A program made the position numbers and the translations under genes. A DNA stretch of 64,000 nt from contig JBGCEO010000038.1 of the NCBI GenBank assembly GCA_045106475.1, forward strand, positions 40,577 through 104,576, written 5' to 3'. Numbering within the stretch: the stretch's first letter is position 1; each line of letters begins with the position of its first letter. Positions 36,359 through 44,567 of the stretch are shown piece by piece. This stretch comes from Granulosicoccus sp045106475 (GTDB lineage Bacteria; Pseudomonadota; Gammaproteobacteria; Granulosicoccales; Granulosicoccaceae). The notes under the pieces are model-generated. The model searched no databases. It saw only the letters and a program-made list of their open reading frames with translations, and was not told the origin of the DNA.

Positions 36359-36694
36359 CTACTTATCCCACTGAACATTCTCGCTGGAGGCAACCGCTGC
36401 TTCTAACAGACTGATCAACGGTCCTGCCCGGGTATGCAAAGCCACAGGAACTGCATCTTCCTCATCGTCATAGCCTGACGGTGCTTCACTCGAATTTGCA
36501 CTATCATCACCAGTATCATTGAGGCTTAGCTCAGCGAGTCCGGCTTGCAGGGTTTGCAGAGCCTGAGGGACATCAGCTGCCAATATAGCACCGGGAACAT
36601 TGCCACTCTGCCCCATGAGCTTAAGCAGCGATATCGCCGCTGTACCAAACATCGTAATATCTGAATAGGCACTTGTCTTGAACGTTACCAGCAC
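36359..36694 (-). CDS. DUF1840 family protein
   Basis: This 111-aa cytoplasmic protein begins MLVTFKTSAYSDITMFGTAA and continues with LLKLMGQSGNVPGAILAADVPQAL, the pattern of DUF1840. An acidic stretch (SGYDDEEDA) precedes a hydrophobic C-terminal helix. Family function is unknown. It converges with the DUF1501 gene and is divergent from the membrane protein gene with only 26 bp between the starts. Confidence 0.8.
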   Translation of the reverse strand: MLVTFKTSAYSDITMFGTAAISLLKLMGQSGNVPGAILAADVPQALQTLQAGLAELSLNDTGDDSANSSEAPSGYDDEEDAVPVALHTRAGPLISLLEAAVASSENVQWDK

Positions 36695-36720
36695 AGCAAC
36701 CTCACACCAAAAACACTCTT

Positions 36721-37416
36721 GTGGCAGACTTTAACACACACGTTTTTGGCGCAGCTGCAATTGTCAGTCTGGGTGCGACCTGCTGTACCAAATTACTTTC
36801 ATTGACCATGACTGAGGGACTAATGCTAACGGTTGCCGGTATGATAGGTGGTGTTCTGCCGGATATCGATCTTAAGCAATCACAGCCTTCTCGAGTTCTG
36901 TTTTCTCTGTTGGGAACCGTTGCCGCCCTGGCATGGCTTTTTGCCAACATAACTCTGTTCACGGGTTTGGAACTCTGGCTTGGCGCAATAGGCGTCTACC
37001 TGATAGTCCGATTCCCACTGTGGTGGGCATTCCACTCAATGACAATCCATCGCGGAGCGCTGCACTCATTGATTGCCGCGATTATGTTCGGGGTGCTGAT
37101 GTGTGCCGTCGCATGGCAAAAGCTCCAGGCAGACGAACTACAAAGCTGGTTGCTGGGCAGTTTCGTCTGCACCGGCTATCTGATTCACCTGGTCCTTGAT
37201 GAAGTCTACAGCGTCGACTTTACCGGTGTGCGGATCAAACAGTCTTTCGGGAGCGCACTCAAACCGCTCGATCTTCAACAGTTGCCTGCCAGCTGTCTGA
37301 TTATTTTTATAACGCTCGTCGCCTGGTTCTGGACAGCACCCTATACGAAGGCGCTCATGCAATGGCAAGAGCGCTACACCGATTGGCAAACAGCCCTACT
37401 ACCTGCTTGGCTATAA
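36721..37416 (+). CDS. Membrane-bound metal-dependent hydrolase-like protein (YdjM/DUF457 type)
   Basis: This 231-aa integral membrane protein begins at a GTG. It shows NTHVFGAAAIVSL, GGVLPDIDLKQSQPSR and HSMTIHRGALHS, where the His and Asp residues match the LexA-binding/YdjM hydrolase family, then five or so membrane segments. The C-terminal region has LIHLVLDEVYSVDFTG with another His/Asp pair. Members are putative phospholipase-like metal hydrolases; activity is not established. No clear ribosome site precedes the GTG. Confidence 0.78.
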   Translation: MADFNTHVFGAAAIVSLGATCCTKLLSLTMTEGLMLTVAGMIGGVLPDIDLKQSQPSRVLFSLLGTVAALAWLFANITLFTGLELWLGAIGVYLIVRFPLWWAFHSMTIHRGALHSLIAAIMFGVLMCAVAWQKLQADELQSWLLGSFVCTGYLIHLVLDEVYSVDFTGVRIKQSFGSALKPLDLQQLPASCLIIFITLVAWFWTAPYTKALMQWQERYTDWQTALLPAWL

Positions 37417-37441
37417 AAAAAGGACCCGTTGCATCGGATCC
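37415..37441 (-). terminator. Intrinsic terminator of the repeat-protein gene
   Basis: On the minus strand GGATCCG / CGGGTCC pairs over 7 positions (one G-U) with a 6-base loop, followed by seven T residues. On the plus strand the same stem has a C-A mismatch and a poor T-tract. The signal therefore serves the minus-strand gene ending at 37511, about 70 bp upstream of it. Confidence 0.82.
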
Positions 37442-37510
37442 TTCATTTATTGCAAGCTGACGAGTATCGCTTGCTGAGGCGCGTTACCACACCCCTGTTT
37501 AAGCCCTACT

Positions 37511-38908
37511 CTAAGACCGGACTTTTAGACGTTGCAGGGCTTCATAGGTGATGCCGCCACGATCAATACCTTGATCAGTCTGATAGGATTCGATAGCTCG
37601 AATAGTGCCCGGCCCTACTATGCCGTCTATGCCACCCGGATCGTACCCTTCTCTCTTCAATGCTCGTTGAAGTGAGGTGATGATCTGCGGCGTCATATTT
37701 GTTCGACAAAGCACTTGTCGCCATTCCAACTTAGCAGGAGCAATCTCCACTTGACTGGTCACCGTCTTTGTTCGGGCAGGAATAACAATTCTGCGTTCTG
37801 ATGCAGGTGTTACCAACTTCTGAATCTTGACCGTTTGATATCGAGCAGGAACAACTGATGATTGAACTGAAGCTTCTTCATCGATCACTCTTTTGGCGAC
37901 AGATTCGAATTGCGCCACATTTTCAGTGCGACATATTTCCCGACCCGTAGCCTTGGCGCTAGGGTCTGCAGTTTCACCCTTGGCCAGCCAGAAGAAAACG
38001 GGATCACTGACCTTAACCTGGCGCTCGACACTTGCGTATTCTGCAGGTATATCCGTTCTTTGCTCAGAGGCCGGGCGAACAAGACGCTCTACATCAACAG
38101 TCTTGTAGACCGCCGGTATATTGATAGTCTTGGTCGTAGCTGGACTATCCAATACCGTTTTAGTCAATGTTTCATATCGCGCAGGCACCTCAACCAGGCA
38201 CATGACCTCGCCAGTCGTATCATCCACACGCTCTAGAAGCCCGCAATCAGATTGCCATACGCTCCTGGATGGCTCAACCAGAACAGATTCAGTTTCGGTA
38301 CGATAAACCGCCGGTACATCAACCACCTCGGTGGATGCCTCTTTAACGACGACACGCTCAGCAACCGTCTCAAACTCAGCAGGTAAAATGGTAATGCTCT
38401 CAGTAGCTTCTTTGATCAGAACACGCTCGATTTCAGTTTTGTACTGCGCCTCCGTGAAATACTCCACATAACAACTTCCAGGTTTTACCTTATTGGTATC
38501 AACACCGGAACGAGCGATATGTTCAACCGCGTCAGGGCTTGCAGGAAGAGTCTGTCTACCTAACTTAGTGGTCCAGACAAGCTCCCGTGCACGGGTCTCG
38601 ACCTCTTGAGTATCGTCTGTAAAACTTGTCGTGCTGGCTTTGAGTAACTGTGCAGATTCTTTAATGACAACAGTTTGTTCAACAGTTTCATAAACCGCTT
38701 CAACCGTCTCAATTCGCTCAGCAGCTTCCTGAATTACAATCTCTTCCGAACGAACAGAGAACTCTGCCGGAGTGATGACCTTGGCAAAGCACTCCCCTGG
38801 CTTGGCATCCGGTAAAAATTCAGTATTATCTTTTTCTTGTGCAGATGCAGGCACTAGAGTAATGCCACTTAAAACAACACCCAACAACGGCAACGTCAAT
38901 ATACGCAC
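37511..38908 (-). CDS. Exported four-module repeat protein with peptidoglycan-binding C-terminus
   Basis: A GTG at 38908 with GGAG 9 bases upstream gives 465 aa, starting at a signal peptide ending PASAQ. The mature protein is four modules of about 70-90 residues. Each opens with Cys and an AxY/F motif (GECFAKVITPAEF, GSCYVEYFTEAQY, MCLVEVPARY, ICRTENVAQF). Each holds two or three sub-repeats like PAxYxTVxxxVxVxxA and ends in a Trp-containing strand (LVW, SVWQSDC, FFW, LEW). Residues from about 405 form a PG_binding_1 domain (SLQRALKREGYDPGGIDGIVG). It probably anchors to the cell wall. The modules match no family I can name. Confidence 0.78.
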   Translation of the reverse strand: MRILTLPLLGVVLSGITLVPASAQEKDNTEFLPDAKPGECFAKVITPAEFSVRSEEIVIQEAAERIETVEAVYETVEQTVVIKESAQLLKASTTSFTDDTQEVETRARELVWTTKLGRQTLPASPDAVEHIARSGVDTNKVKPGSCYVEYFTEAQYKTEIERVLIKEATESITILPAEFETVAERVVVKEASTEVVDVPAVYRTETESVLVEPSRSVWQSDCGLLERVDDTTGEVMCLVEVPARYETLTKTVLDSPATTKTINIPAVYKTVDVERLVRPASEQRTDIPAEYASVERQVKVSDPVFFWLAKGETADPSAKATGREICRTENVAQFESVAKRVIDEEASVQSSVVPARYQTVKIQKLVTPASERRIVIPARTKTVTSQVEIAPAKLEWRQVLCRTNMTPQIITSLQRALKREGYDPGGIDGIVGPGTIRAIESYQTDQGIDRGGITYEALQRLKVRS

Positions 38909-39015
38909 AATGTAGAACTCCACTTGTTCGATCGCAAGACACACTTAAGTATATTGATTGTCTAATGGTCTGCCACCGAATTCAACGTTTCACAGCAATA
39001 CATTAACAATAGATG

Positions 39016-40629
39016 TTAAATTGCCGATAAATTGACGCTCCTAAGGCGTCTGCGCGACAAACCAACGACACCGATGGCAATAAGTAACCACATTGCAGCG
39101 CCGCCGCCACTAGCTTGCACTGGTTCAGGGTCAACGGGGTCAGGGTCCACCGGCTCTGATCCATCAGATTCAGGTTCAAGTGGGTAAGGATCTTCACCAT
39201 CAATCAGTCCATCATTGTCGGTATCTGGGAGAAGAGGATCAGTGCCTGCTAAAACCTCGGTACCATCGTTTAAACCATCAGAGTCAGTATCTGCATTGGT
39301 CGGACTGGTGCCAAGGCTGACTTCATTTGCATCATTCAAACCATCACTATCAGAGTCAGGCAGCCTCGGATCGGTGTTCCAAATCAAGGCTTCCACTTGA
39401 TCATCCAAACCATCATCATCGGTATCAACAAGCAACGGACTGGAATTGTAAGTGTAGAGCTCAGACCCATCGCTCAAACCATCATTATCAGTATCCGGAT
39501 TTAAAGGGTCACTATCTATTTCAACCTCCTCAAAATCACTCACTAGATCACTATCTGTATCTGCGCGATCTGGATCCGTGTTGTAAATAGATTCCTCTTC
39601 GATGTTGGTTAAGCCATCGTTATCCCGATCCAGATCAGGCTGTACCAAATCACCAAGGACTAGAAATTCATGCGAGTTGAATTCACCGCCACCACCGCGG
39701 GTTAAGCTACCCGAGACTACATGCAGCTCACCATTGAGAACGACTCCCCCACCGCTATGGCGTGCATCATTCATAGGCTGCAAAGCACGCCACTGATCCG
39801 TTGTAACATCGTACGCCTCCGTTGTTGCCAGGGAAGCTGAAAGTCCGCTGATTTCGCCACCTGCAACCACAATCTCATTGCCGGCTGCACCTACTAACGC
39901 CCCTGCTCGCAGCGTTGGAATGTCTGCACCCACAGACCAGGTGCCTGAAGCAAAGTCGAATACATTCGTCGGTTCAACAGCCTTGTCAAAAACATTGGGA
40001 AGATCACTGAGTCTGCCTGCAGCTGCAACCAGTTTATTGTTAACGACAACGACTGAAAAATGATCCCTGGCATGTGGAGCATCCGGGAGAACTTCCCAGT
40101 CACCAGTCATGGGATCAAATCGATCAAACCAGTTAACGGCACCACCGTCATGACCCTGCGTATTACCACCAACCACATATATCATTCCATCGTGCATAAC
40201 TGCCGCCGCTGATCCCCTGACTCGCAATGAGGGCATTTTTCCTTCAATGGACCATGACTCGGTTGCGGTATCGAATACATGGATATCGTCTACATTGTCC
40301 TCGGTTGGAAAGCAGCATGTAAACGCTGCCAGAACATAGATCTTGGTTCCCACAGCCACCGGTTGAAAGTGGTGCAACTCCATGGGCGCAGGACCTATCT
40401 CCCGCCAAACCCGAGTCGCAGGATCATAGACCTCAATAGGGCGATTCCCGCGCCCACCCATCAGGTAAAGTTTGCCATCCACCGCAACTAAACCGGATTC
40501 GTGCCGAGCTGAGGGCGCACTGCCATCGGCGGACATCAACTGCTCCCAGCTAGTATTAGCGCTGGTCTGTGCATTTAGCGCAGGGGCCATGAAAACTGAA
40601 AGAAGCAGTAGTTGTCGTAGCAAAGCCAT
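39016..40629 (-). CDS. Exported Kelch-repeat protein with TSP3-type calcium repeats and GlyGly-CTERM anchor
   Basis: This 537-aa protein has a signal peptide (LLLLSVFMAPALNAQ). A Kelch beta-propeller covers about residues 45-320, with repeats such as GKLYLMGGRGNRPIEVYDP and GMIYVVGGNTQGHDGG. Six or more thrombospondin type 3 repeats of the DTDxDGLxDxxE kind follow at about 325-475. The tail ASGGGAAMWLLIAIGVVGLSRRR matches the GlyGly-CTERM signal cut by rhombosortase. ATG 40629 has AGGA upstream, and the 11-codon TTG extension is unlikely. It is predicted to be calcium-stabilised and surface-exposed or secreted by type II export. No rhombosortase gene lies in this window. Confidence 0.88.
   Translation of the reverse strand: MALLRQLLLLSVFMAPALNAQTSANTSWEQLMSADGSAPSARHESGLVAVDGKLYLMGGRGNRPIEVYDPATRVWREIGPAPMELHHFQPVAVGTKIYVLAAFTCCFPTEDNVDDIHVFDTATESWSIEGKMPSLRVRGSAAAVMHDGMIYVVGGNTQGHDGGAVNWFDRFDPMTGDWEVLPDAPHARDHFSVVVVNNKLVAAAGRLSDLPNVFDKAVEPTNVFDFASGTWSVGADIPTLRAGALVGAAGNEIVVAGGEISGLSASLATTEAYDVTTDQWRALQPMNDARHSGGGVVLNGELHVVSGSLTRGGGGEFNSHEFLVLGDLVQPDLDRDNDGLTNIEEESIYNTDPDRADTDSDLVSDFEEVEIDSDPLNPDTDNDGLSDGSELYTYNSSPLLVDTDDDGLDDQVEALIWNTDPRLPDSDSDGLNDANEVSLGTSPTNADTDSDGLNDGTEVLAGTDPLLPDTDNDGLIDGEDPYPLEPESDGSEPVDPDPVDPEPVQASGGGAAMWLLIAIGVVGLSRRRLRSVNLSAI
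39190..39620 (-). repeat. TSP3-encoding degenerate repeat array
   Basis: Repeated segments spaced about 36, 60 or 78 bp apart encode aspartate-rich calcium loops in the Kelch protein. On the plus strand they appear as recurring CATCA-type and TATC-type runs. They are coding repeats within one frame, not a separate element. Confidence 0.7.
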
Positions 40630-40777
40630 CGGACCCGGATCCTGATTAAAATCAGTCTTCAAGGTGCAAATTTTGCACCTAAATTCACAGGGTTAAATGG
40701 GAAAAAGCCAGGACAACGTGCAGGCTCAAGGCTAATAGGTGCGCTGGGAACGCAACATGGCCTGGAACGGCAACCTT

Positions 40778-42262
40778 TTATTTGCTACTCAGGGTGCCAA
40801 CCAACTGGGCTAATCGATCAATACCATCTACGATTTTGTTGTCGGGAATGGACGAAAATCCTAAGCGACAGTAGTTGCTTGGTCCGTTTCTGCTTGCAAA
40901 ATAGTGATCACCGGCATTGATGATAATTCCGTTTTGCGCAGCAAGAGCTTCCAGTTCAACCGCTGAGACCTTATCGGGCAACTGCACCCAAAAGGATGAT
41001 CCTCCGAACGTTGGAGCAGTCGCAGAAAAAACCGGATGTTTCTTCAATGCCTCGTCCATAACACTCCAACGTCGCTTAAACGACTGGGTTAATCGCAAGA
41101 GTGCCGAGTCATGATGACCAAGAGACAAAAAATGTGCGACTGTTCGTTGATTGTTAGTTGGAGGGTGTCTGTACATCAATCGACGCAAAGCACGTGCCTG
41201 TTTGATAAAATCCCGGGGGCCAACCATGAATCCCACTCGTAGCCCTGGTGCTAGGGTTTTGGACAGACTGCCTACATAAATTACCTTGTGCTCGGTATCC
41301 AGACTCTTGAGCGCAGGTGTTGGTTTACCAATAAAATTTAACTCGCTCTCATAATCATCTTCGACAATTGTTACGTCATGTCGAGTTGCCTCAGCGAGTA
41401 ATTTTTCACGCGCACCCAAAGGCATTGTGGTGGTTGTGGGGCATTGATGACTAGGTGTTACATAGATCAATTTGCAGTCGCTTAATCGCTCATCAGTAAC
41501 CACGCCGGATTTACCGACCGGGAACAACACTCTTTGTTTTGAAAACAAGCTGAATATATTGCGGGCATCGACATAACAAGGGTCTTCCAAGCCCACCGTA
41601 GACTCACTATTGAGTAGAAGCTGGGCAATTAGAAACAAGGCATTCTGTGCACCTGTGGTAATTAATATCTCATCAGTATCGGCCCATACACCACGTCGAG
41701 GTAACACACGAGTGTGAATCTGTTCCACCAGCAGATCGTCATCGTGATCCACTCGGTCTTGAGTCCATCGACTAATCGCATCAACACGCAAGGACAAGCG
41801 ACAGGCCTCGCGCCAATCATTTACAGGAAACAAAGAAGAATCTGCCTGGCCGTATATAAACGGGTATTCGAAGCGTTTCCAATTAATAGGCCGGACAATA
41901 TTGCGCTGTTCAAGCAAGTCCATAACGGTTTCCGGCCCCTCAGCGCTATTAGCCTGCGACTGATCATCCAGCGAACTCGGCTCGGGACGTGGTGTATCGA
42001 CTCTACCGTCAAGAATATCGGGATTTACAAAGTACCCTCTTCTCTCATGAGAAACGAGATAACTCTCATCGATTAGATGTTGATACGCCAAAACCACAGT
42101 GTTGCGCGCCACGCCTAGTTGCCGTGACAACTCTCGCGATGAAGGTAGAGGGATGTCTACGGGTATCCGGCCGTCCAGAATCGCTTTAACCAGTGCCTGA
42201 CGTAACTGGGCTTGCAGACTTTGATCGCTACCCGACTCAAGTTTGAACAACTGATGCCACAT
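40778..42262 (-). CDS. MocR/PdxR-type transcriptional regulator (GntR HTH fused to aminotransferase fold)
   Basis: The 494-aa protein has an N-terminal GntR winged helix (SLQAQLRQALVKAILDGRIP, PSSRELSRQLGVARNTVVLAYQHL). A fold-type I aminotransferase domain follows from about residue 130, with its PLP lysine in YVGSLSKTLAPGLRVGF and an aspartate motif IVEDDYESE. MocR proteins sense PLP or amino acids such as GABA or taurine. ATG 42262 with GAGAAG upstream avoids a 29-bp overlap with the preceding gene that the longer frame would create. Its target cannot be read off: the flanking genes are envelope proteins rather than PLP or amino-acid genes. Confidence 0.88.
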   Translation of the reverse strand: MWHQLFKLESGSDQSLQAQLRQALVKAILDGRIPVDIPLPSSRELSRQLGVARNTVVLAYQHLIDESYLVSHERRGYFVNPDILDGRVDTPRPEPSSLDDQSQANSAEGPETVMDLLEQRNIVRPINWKRFEYPFIYGQADSSLFPVNDWREACRLSLRVDAISRWTQDRVDHDDDLLVEQIHTRVLPRRGVWADTDEILITTGAQNALFLIAQLLLNSESTVGLEDPCYVDARNIFSLFSKQRVLFPVGKSGVVTDERLSDCKLIYVTPSHQCPTTTTMPLGAREKLLAEATRHDVTIVEDDYESELNFIGKPTPALKSLDTEHKVIYVGSLSKTLAPGLRVGFMVGPRDFIKQARALRRLMYRHPPTNNQRTVAHFLSLGHHDSALLRLTQSFKRRWSVMDEALKKHPVFSATAPTFGGSSFWVQLPDKVSAVELEALAAQNGIIINAGDHYFASRNGPSNYCRLGFSSIPDNKIVDGIDRLAQLVGTLSSK

Positions 42263-42278
42263 GGGCTTCTCATGGGCT

Positions 42279-42992
42279 CTACCCACGTGGCCACGCTCCT
42301 GTTCCATCCATATCGACTAATTCAAATTCCAGACCGTCAACAGAATCGGGTAATTCAGACTCCGAAAGTGAGGGAATATCAAGCTCACGTGACAACGGTT
42401 TGCTGAGTCGATCTCTGTCACCACTGCGGATGTTGGCTGGCCTGGACTTCTTGTCATGCACAGCGCTATGCCCCTGGTTTTCAGCCTTGGCGTTGCCAGT
42501 TGCCATCTCCACAGCAACTTCATCATCAATTCGCTTGGATAGAGTAGGCAGACTATCGGACGTGGACAAAAAATCTGAATTGTTTCTGGCCAACTCCAAT
42601 TCACGAGATTTGTTGGATTTGTAACTGGCAAAGTCTCGCTGCAGCCTGATTTGCTGATCTTCATAGCTTGCCAATTGCGCTTCCAGGGTGCTTATTCTTT
42701 GTGCTTGCAGTTGGGAGTGCAATTCAATGGCTTCCTCCCGCTGTGAAGATTTATCGACACGCTCCTGCTGCACAGCTATCTCACCTCTCAAATTTTCTAT
42801 GTTCCCTTGGGCAGATTCGAGATCCACTTTGGTATCGCGAGCCTCTTTACTCAATGCAACTCGCGCTGTAGCGATAGCCTCTCTAGCGCGCGTCTTTGCT
42901 CGCAACAGGGCTATGCAAAAGCCCATTATTGCTCCCAACAGAGTAGTAGCGAGCAGGAACATCAGCAGTATTCGGGGTGACTCAGCAATCAT
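42279..42992 (-). CDS. Membrane-anchored coiled-coil protein, unknown function
   Basis: This 237-aa protein has one N-terminal membrane segment (residues 8-29), a long coiled coil (about 35-140, rich in Glu/Gln/Arg: ENLRGEIAVQQERVDK) and a low-complexity charged C-terminus. Its ATG overlaps the stop codon of the preceding OmpA-like gene (ATGA), so the two are translationally coupled. It probably forms an envelope complex with that partner. No family recognised. Confidence 0.72.
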   Translation of the reverse strand: MIAESPRILLMFLLATTLLGAIMGFCIALLRAKTRAREAIATARVALSKEARDTKVDLESAQGNIENLRGEIAVQQERVDKSSQREEAIELHSQLQAQRISTLEAQLASYEDQQIRLQRDFASYKSNKSRELELARNNSDFLSTSDSLPTLSKRIDDEVAVEMATGNAKAENQGHSAVHDKKSRPANIRSGDRDRLSKPLSRELDIPSLSESELPDSVDGLEFELVDMDGTGAWPRG

Positions 42993-44329
42993 TGAAGAAC
43001 ATCCTCAGACGTTACACTGACACGGTGCGACCCATAGGGCAATCCCTCGCCTGCCTCAATCCGAACCTGAAACCGCTTCTCCTCTAAGCCGCGGCTAATT
43101 AGATAAGAGACCACTTCACGTCCTCGTTCTCGGCTCAAAACATTGTCGCTGGCCGCTCCGCTAAACTCATTGGTAGAAACTGTCACTAGTACCTCTACCT
43201 CAGAGTATAGATAGAGTGGCTCAAACATGCGGTCCAATGCACGTTCCATGTCACGGGATATTAGATTACTTCTGGGAGCGAACCTTAATCTAGCCGAAAG
43301 ACCTGATAAAACACTCAGCTCTTCCAGACGCAGGGCCTGATACTCCCTCTGCCGTCTGGCGATAGCTGCAATTCTAGCAGCCTCCGCGGCGGCTAAGGCC
43401 TCAGCCTCTCTTTGGATCAAGTTCTCAGCTTCGATTCGTTGTTCTTCAGCAAGCGCCTGCGCTGCCTTTGCTTCAGCTTCCGCGGCCAACCTGGCTTCTT
43501 TCTCAGCATTCAGTTGAGCTTGCACTCTGCGTTGTTGCTCGAGCAGCGCCAGCTCAGCCAATCTTGCCTCCTCTTTAGCCTGTGCTTCCGATGCAGCTCT
43601 CACTGCCTCAGCCGACCTTGCCCGTTCTTCGGCAGCAAGCCGGGCAAGCACTCTTGCTTGCTCTTGGGCTTCAAGCTCCGCCTTTACCCTTTCCTGCTCC
43701 TGCAAGCGTTGCAGCTCAGCTAATCTTGCAGCCTCAAGCGCGCGCTCCTCTGCCTCCAAGCGCGCTTGCTCTTGCGCTTTTGCCTGCGCTTGAGCCTCAA
43801 GCTCCGCCTTTACCCTTTCCTGTTCCTGCACGCGTTTCTGCTCAGCCAATCTTGCTGCCTCAAGCGCATCCTCCTCTGCCTCCAACCGTGCTTGCTCGGC
43901 AGCTCGGGTGCGGGCTTGCACAGTAAGTCTGGCTTTATCTTGAGCGTCAAGGCTTGCACTTGCTTGCACATCGGAATCGGACCCTGGCTTGTCTATGATT
44001 GAATCGGTTACCGGCTCCGATATGGACGGCTCCTGATTGTTAGCGGCAAGCACGGATGGTTCGTCAACTGACTCCTGGGACACAGAAACAGCATCCTCCT
44101 GAGTTTGAGTCAGGTTTTGGTCAGGGCCAAGGGCTTCATCCGAGACCGCAGGCGGCAATTGTGCGGTTTGCGCAGTGGGTGACCGAAGGGTTTTCAGGTC
44201 GGCAAAGGAAAAACCGAATTGAAACCAGGCCCAGATACAGACGCAGACCCACAGCACAGTGGCCATGAGCAAGCCAAACCAGGTTGATCCCTTGCGTGTA
44301 AACGAACTGATTTGGGGATCATCATTCAT
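42989..44329 (-). CDS. TolA-like coiled-coil membrane protein with OmpA-like C-terminal domain
   Basis: The 446-aa protein has a short cytoplasmic N-terminus and one membrane segment (about 17-37). An acidic Ser/Gln linker follows, then a roughly 190-residue Ala/Glu/Arg helix (about 135-325) of near-tandem units such as LEAEERALEAARLAE and LQEQERVKAELEAQ. The last 110 residues resemble an OmpA/MotB-type peptidoglycan-binding fold (VLVTVSTNEFSGAASDNVLSRERGREVVSYLISRGL). The helix could span the periplasm as in TolA. ATG 44329 was chosen; the 58-codon extension has no match. It is first in a two-gene unit with the coiled-coil protein. Confidence 0.78.
   Translation of the reverse strand: MNDDPQISSFTRKGSTWFGLLMATVLWVCVCIWAWFQFGFSFADLKTLRSPTAQTAQLPPAVSDEALGPDQNLTQTQEDAVSVSQESVDEPSVLAANNQEPSISEPVTDSIIDKPGSDSDVQASASLDAQDKARLTVQARTRAAEQARLEAEEDALEAARLAEQKRVQEQERVKAELEAQAQAKAQEQARLEAEERALEAARLAELQRLQEQERVKAELEAQEQARVLARLAAEERARSAEAVRAASEAQAKEEARLAELALLEQQRRVQAQLNAEKEARLAAEAEAKAAQALAEEQRIEAENLIQREAEALAAAEAARIAAIARRQREYQALRLEELSVLSGLSARLRFAPRSNLISRDMERALDRMFEPLYLYSEVEVLVTVSTNEFSGAASDNVLSRERGREVVSYLISRGLEEKRFQVRIEAGEGLPYGSHRVSVTSEDVLQ
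43620..43900 (-). repeat. Imperfect internal repeats encoding the Ala/Glu helix
   Basis: Two long units (about 43680-43765 and 43800-43885) share most of their sequence, including CTCAAGC and TTTACCCTTTCCTG on the plus strand. They look like a recent internal duplication within the helix-coding region. The frame is kept. Confidence 0.65.
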
Positions 44330-44567
44330 GATCGGATATTGAGCTTTCCCTAAGCAAGAAGAACATTGAACTCTGGACACACACGTTCCATAAACAGAGT
44401 TTGCTTGTTTCGATCTAACAAGACAACTGAGACGTGGATGGCAGTTCTGTAAACCGGACCATATTCGCAGTTTTCGCCTCGACTGATTTGCGAAGAAGTC
44501 CACGGACTCGGCGACTGAGAAGAATAAGCTCTTTCAATTCGAACAAAACGCAACCCGCCCTATTGCC

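Noticed and set aside
39190..39620. Regular short repeats that could suggest a CRISPR array
   Set aside because: The repeats are imperfect, lack unique spacers of fixed length and encode TSP3 calcium loops in frame.
43412..43926. Long plus-strand frames rich in Leu/Pro/Ala opposite the TolA-like gene
   Set aside because: They are shadows of the biased Ala/Glu/Arg codons of the real minus-strand gene; no ribosome site or family pattern.
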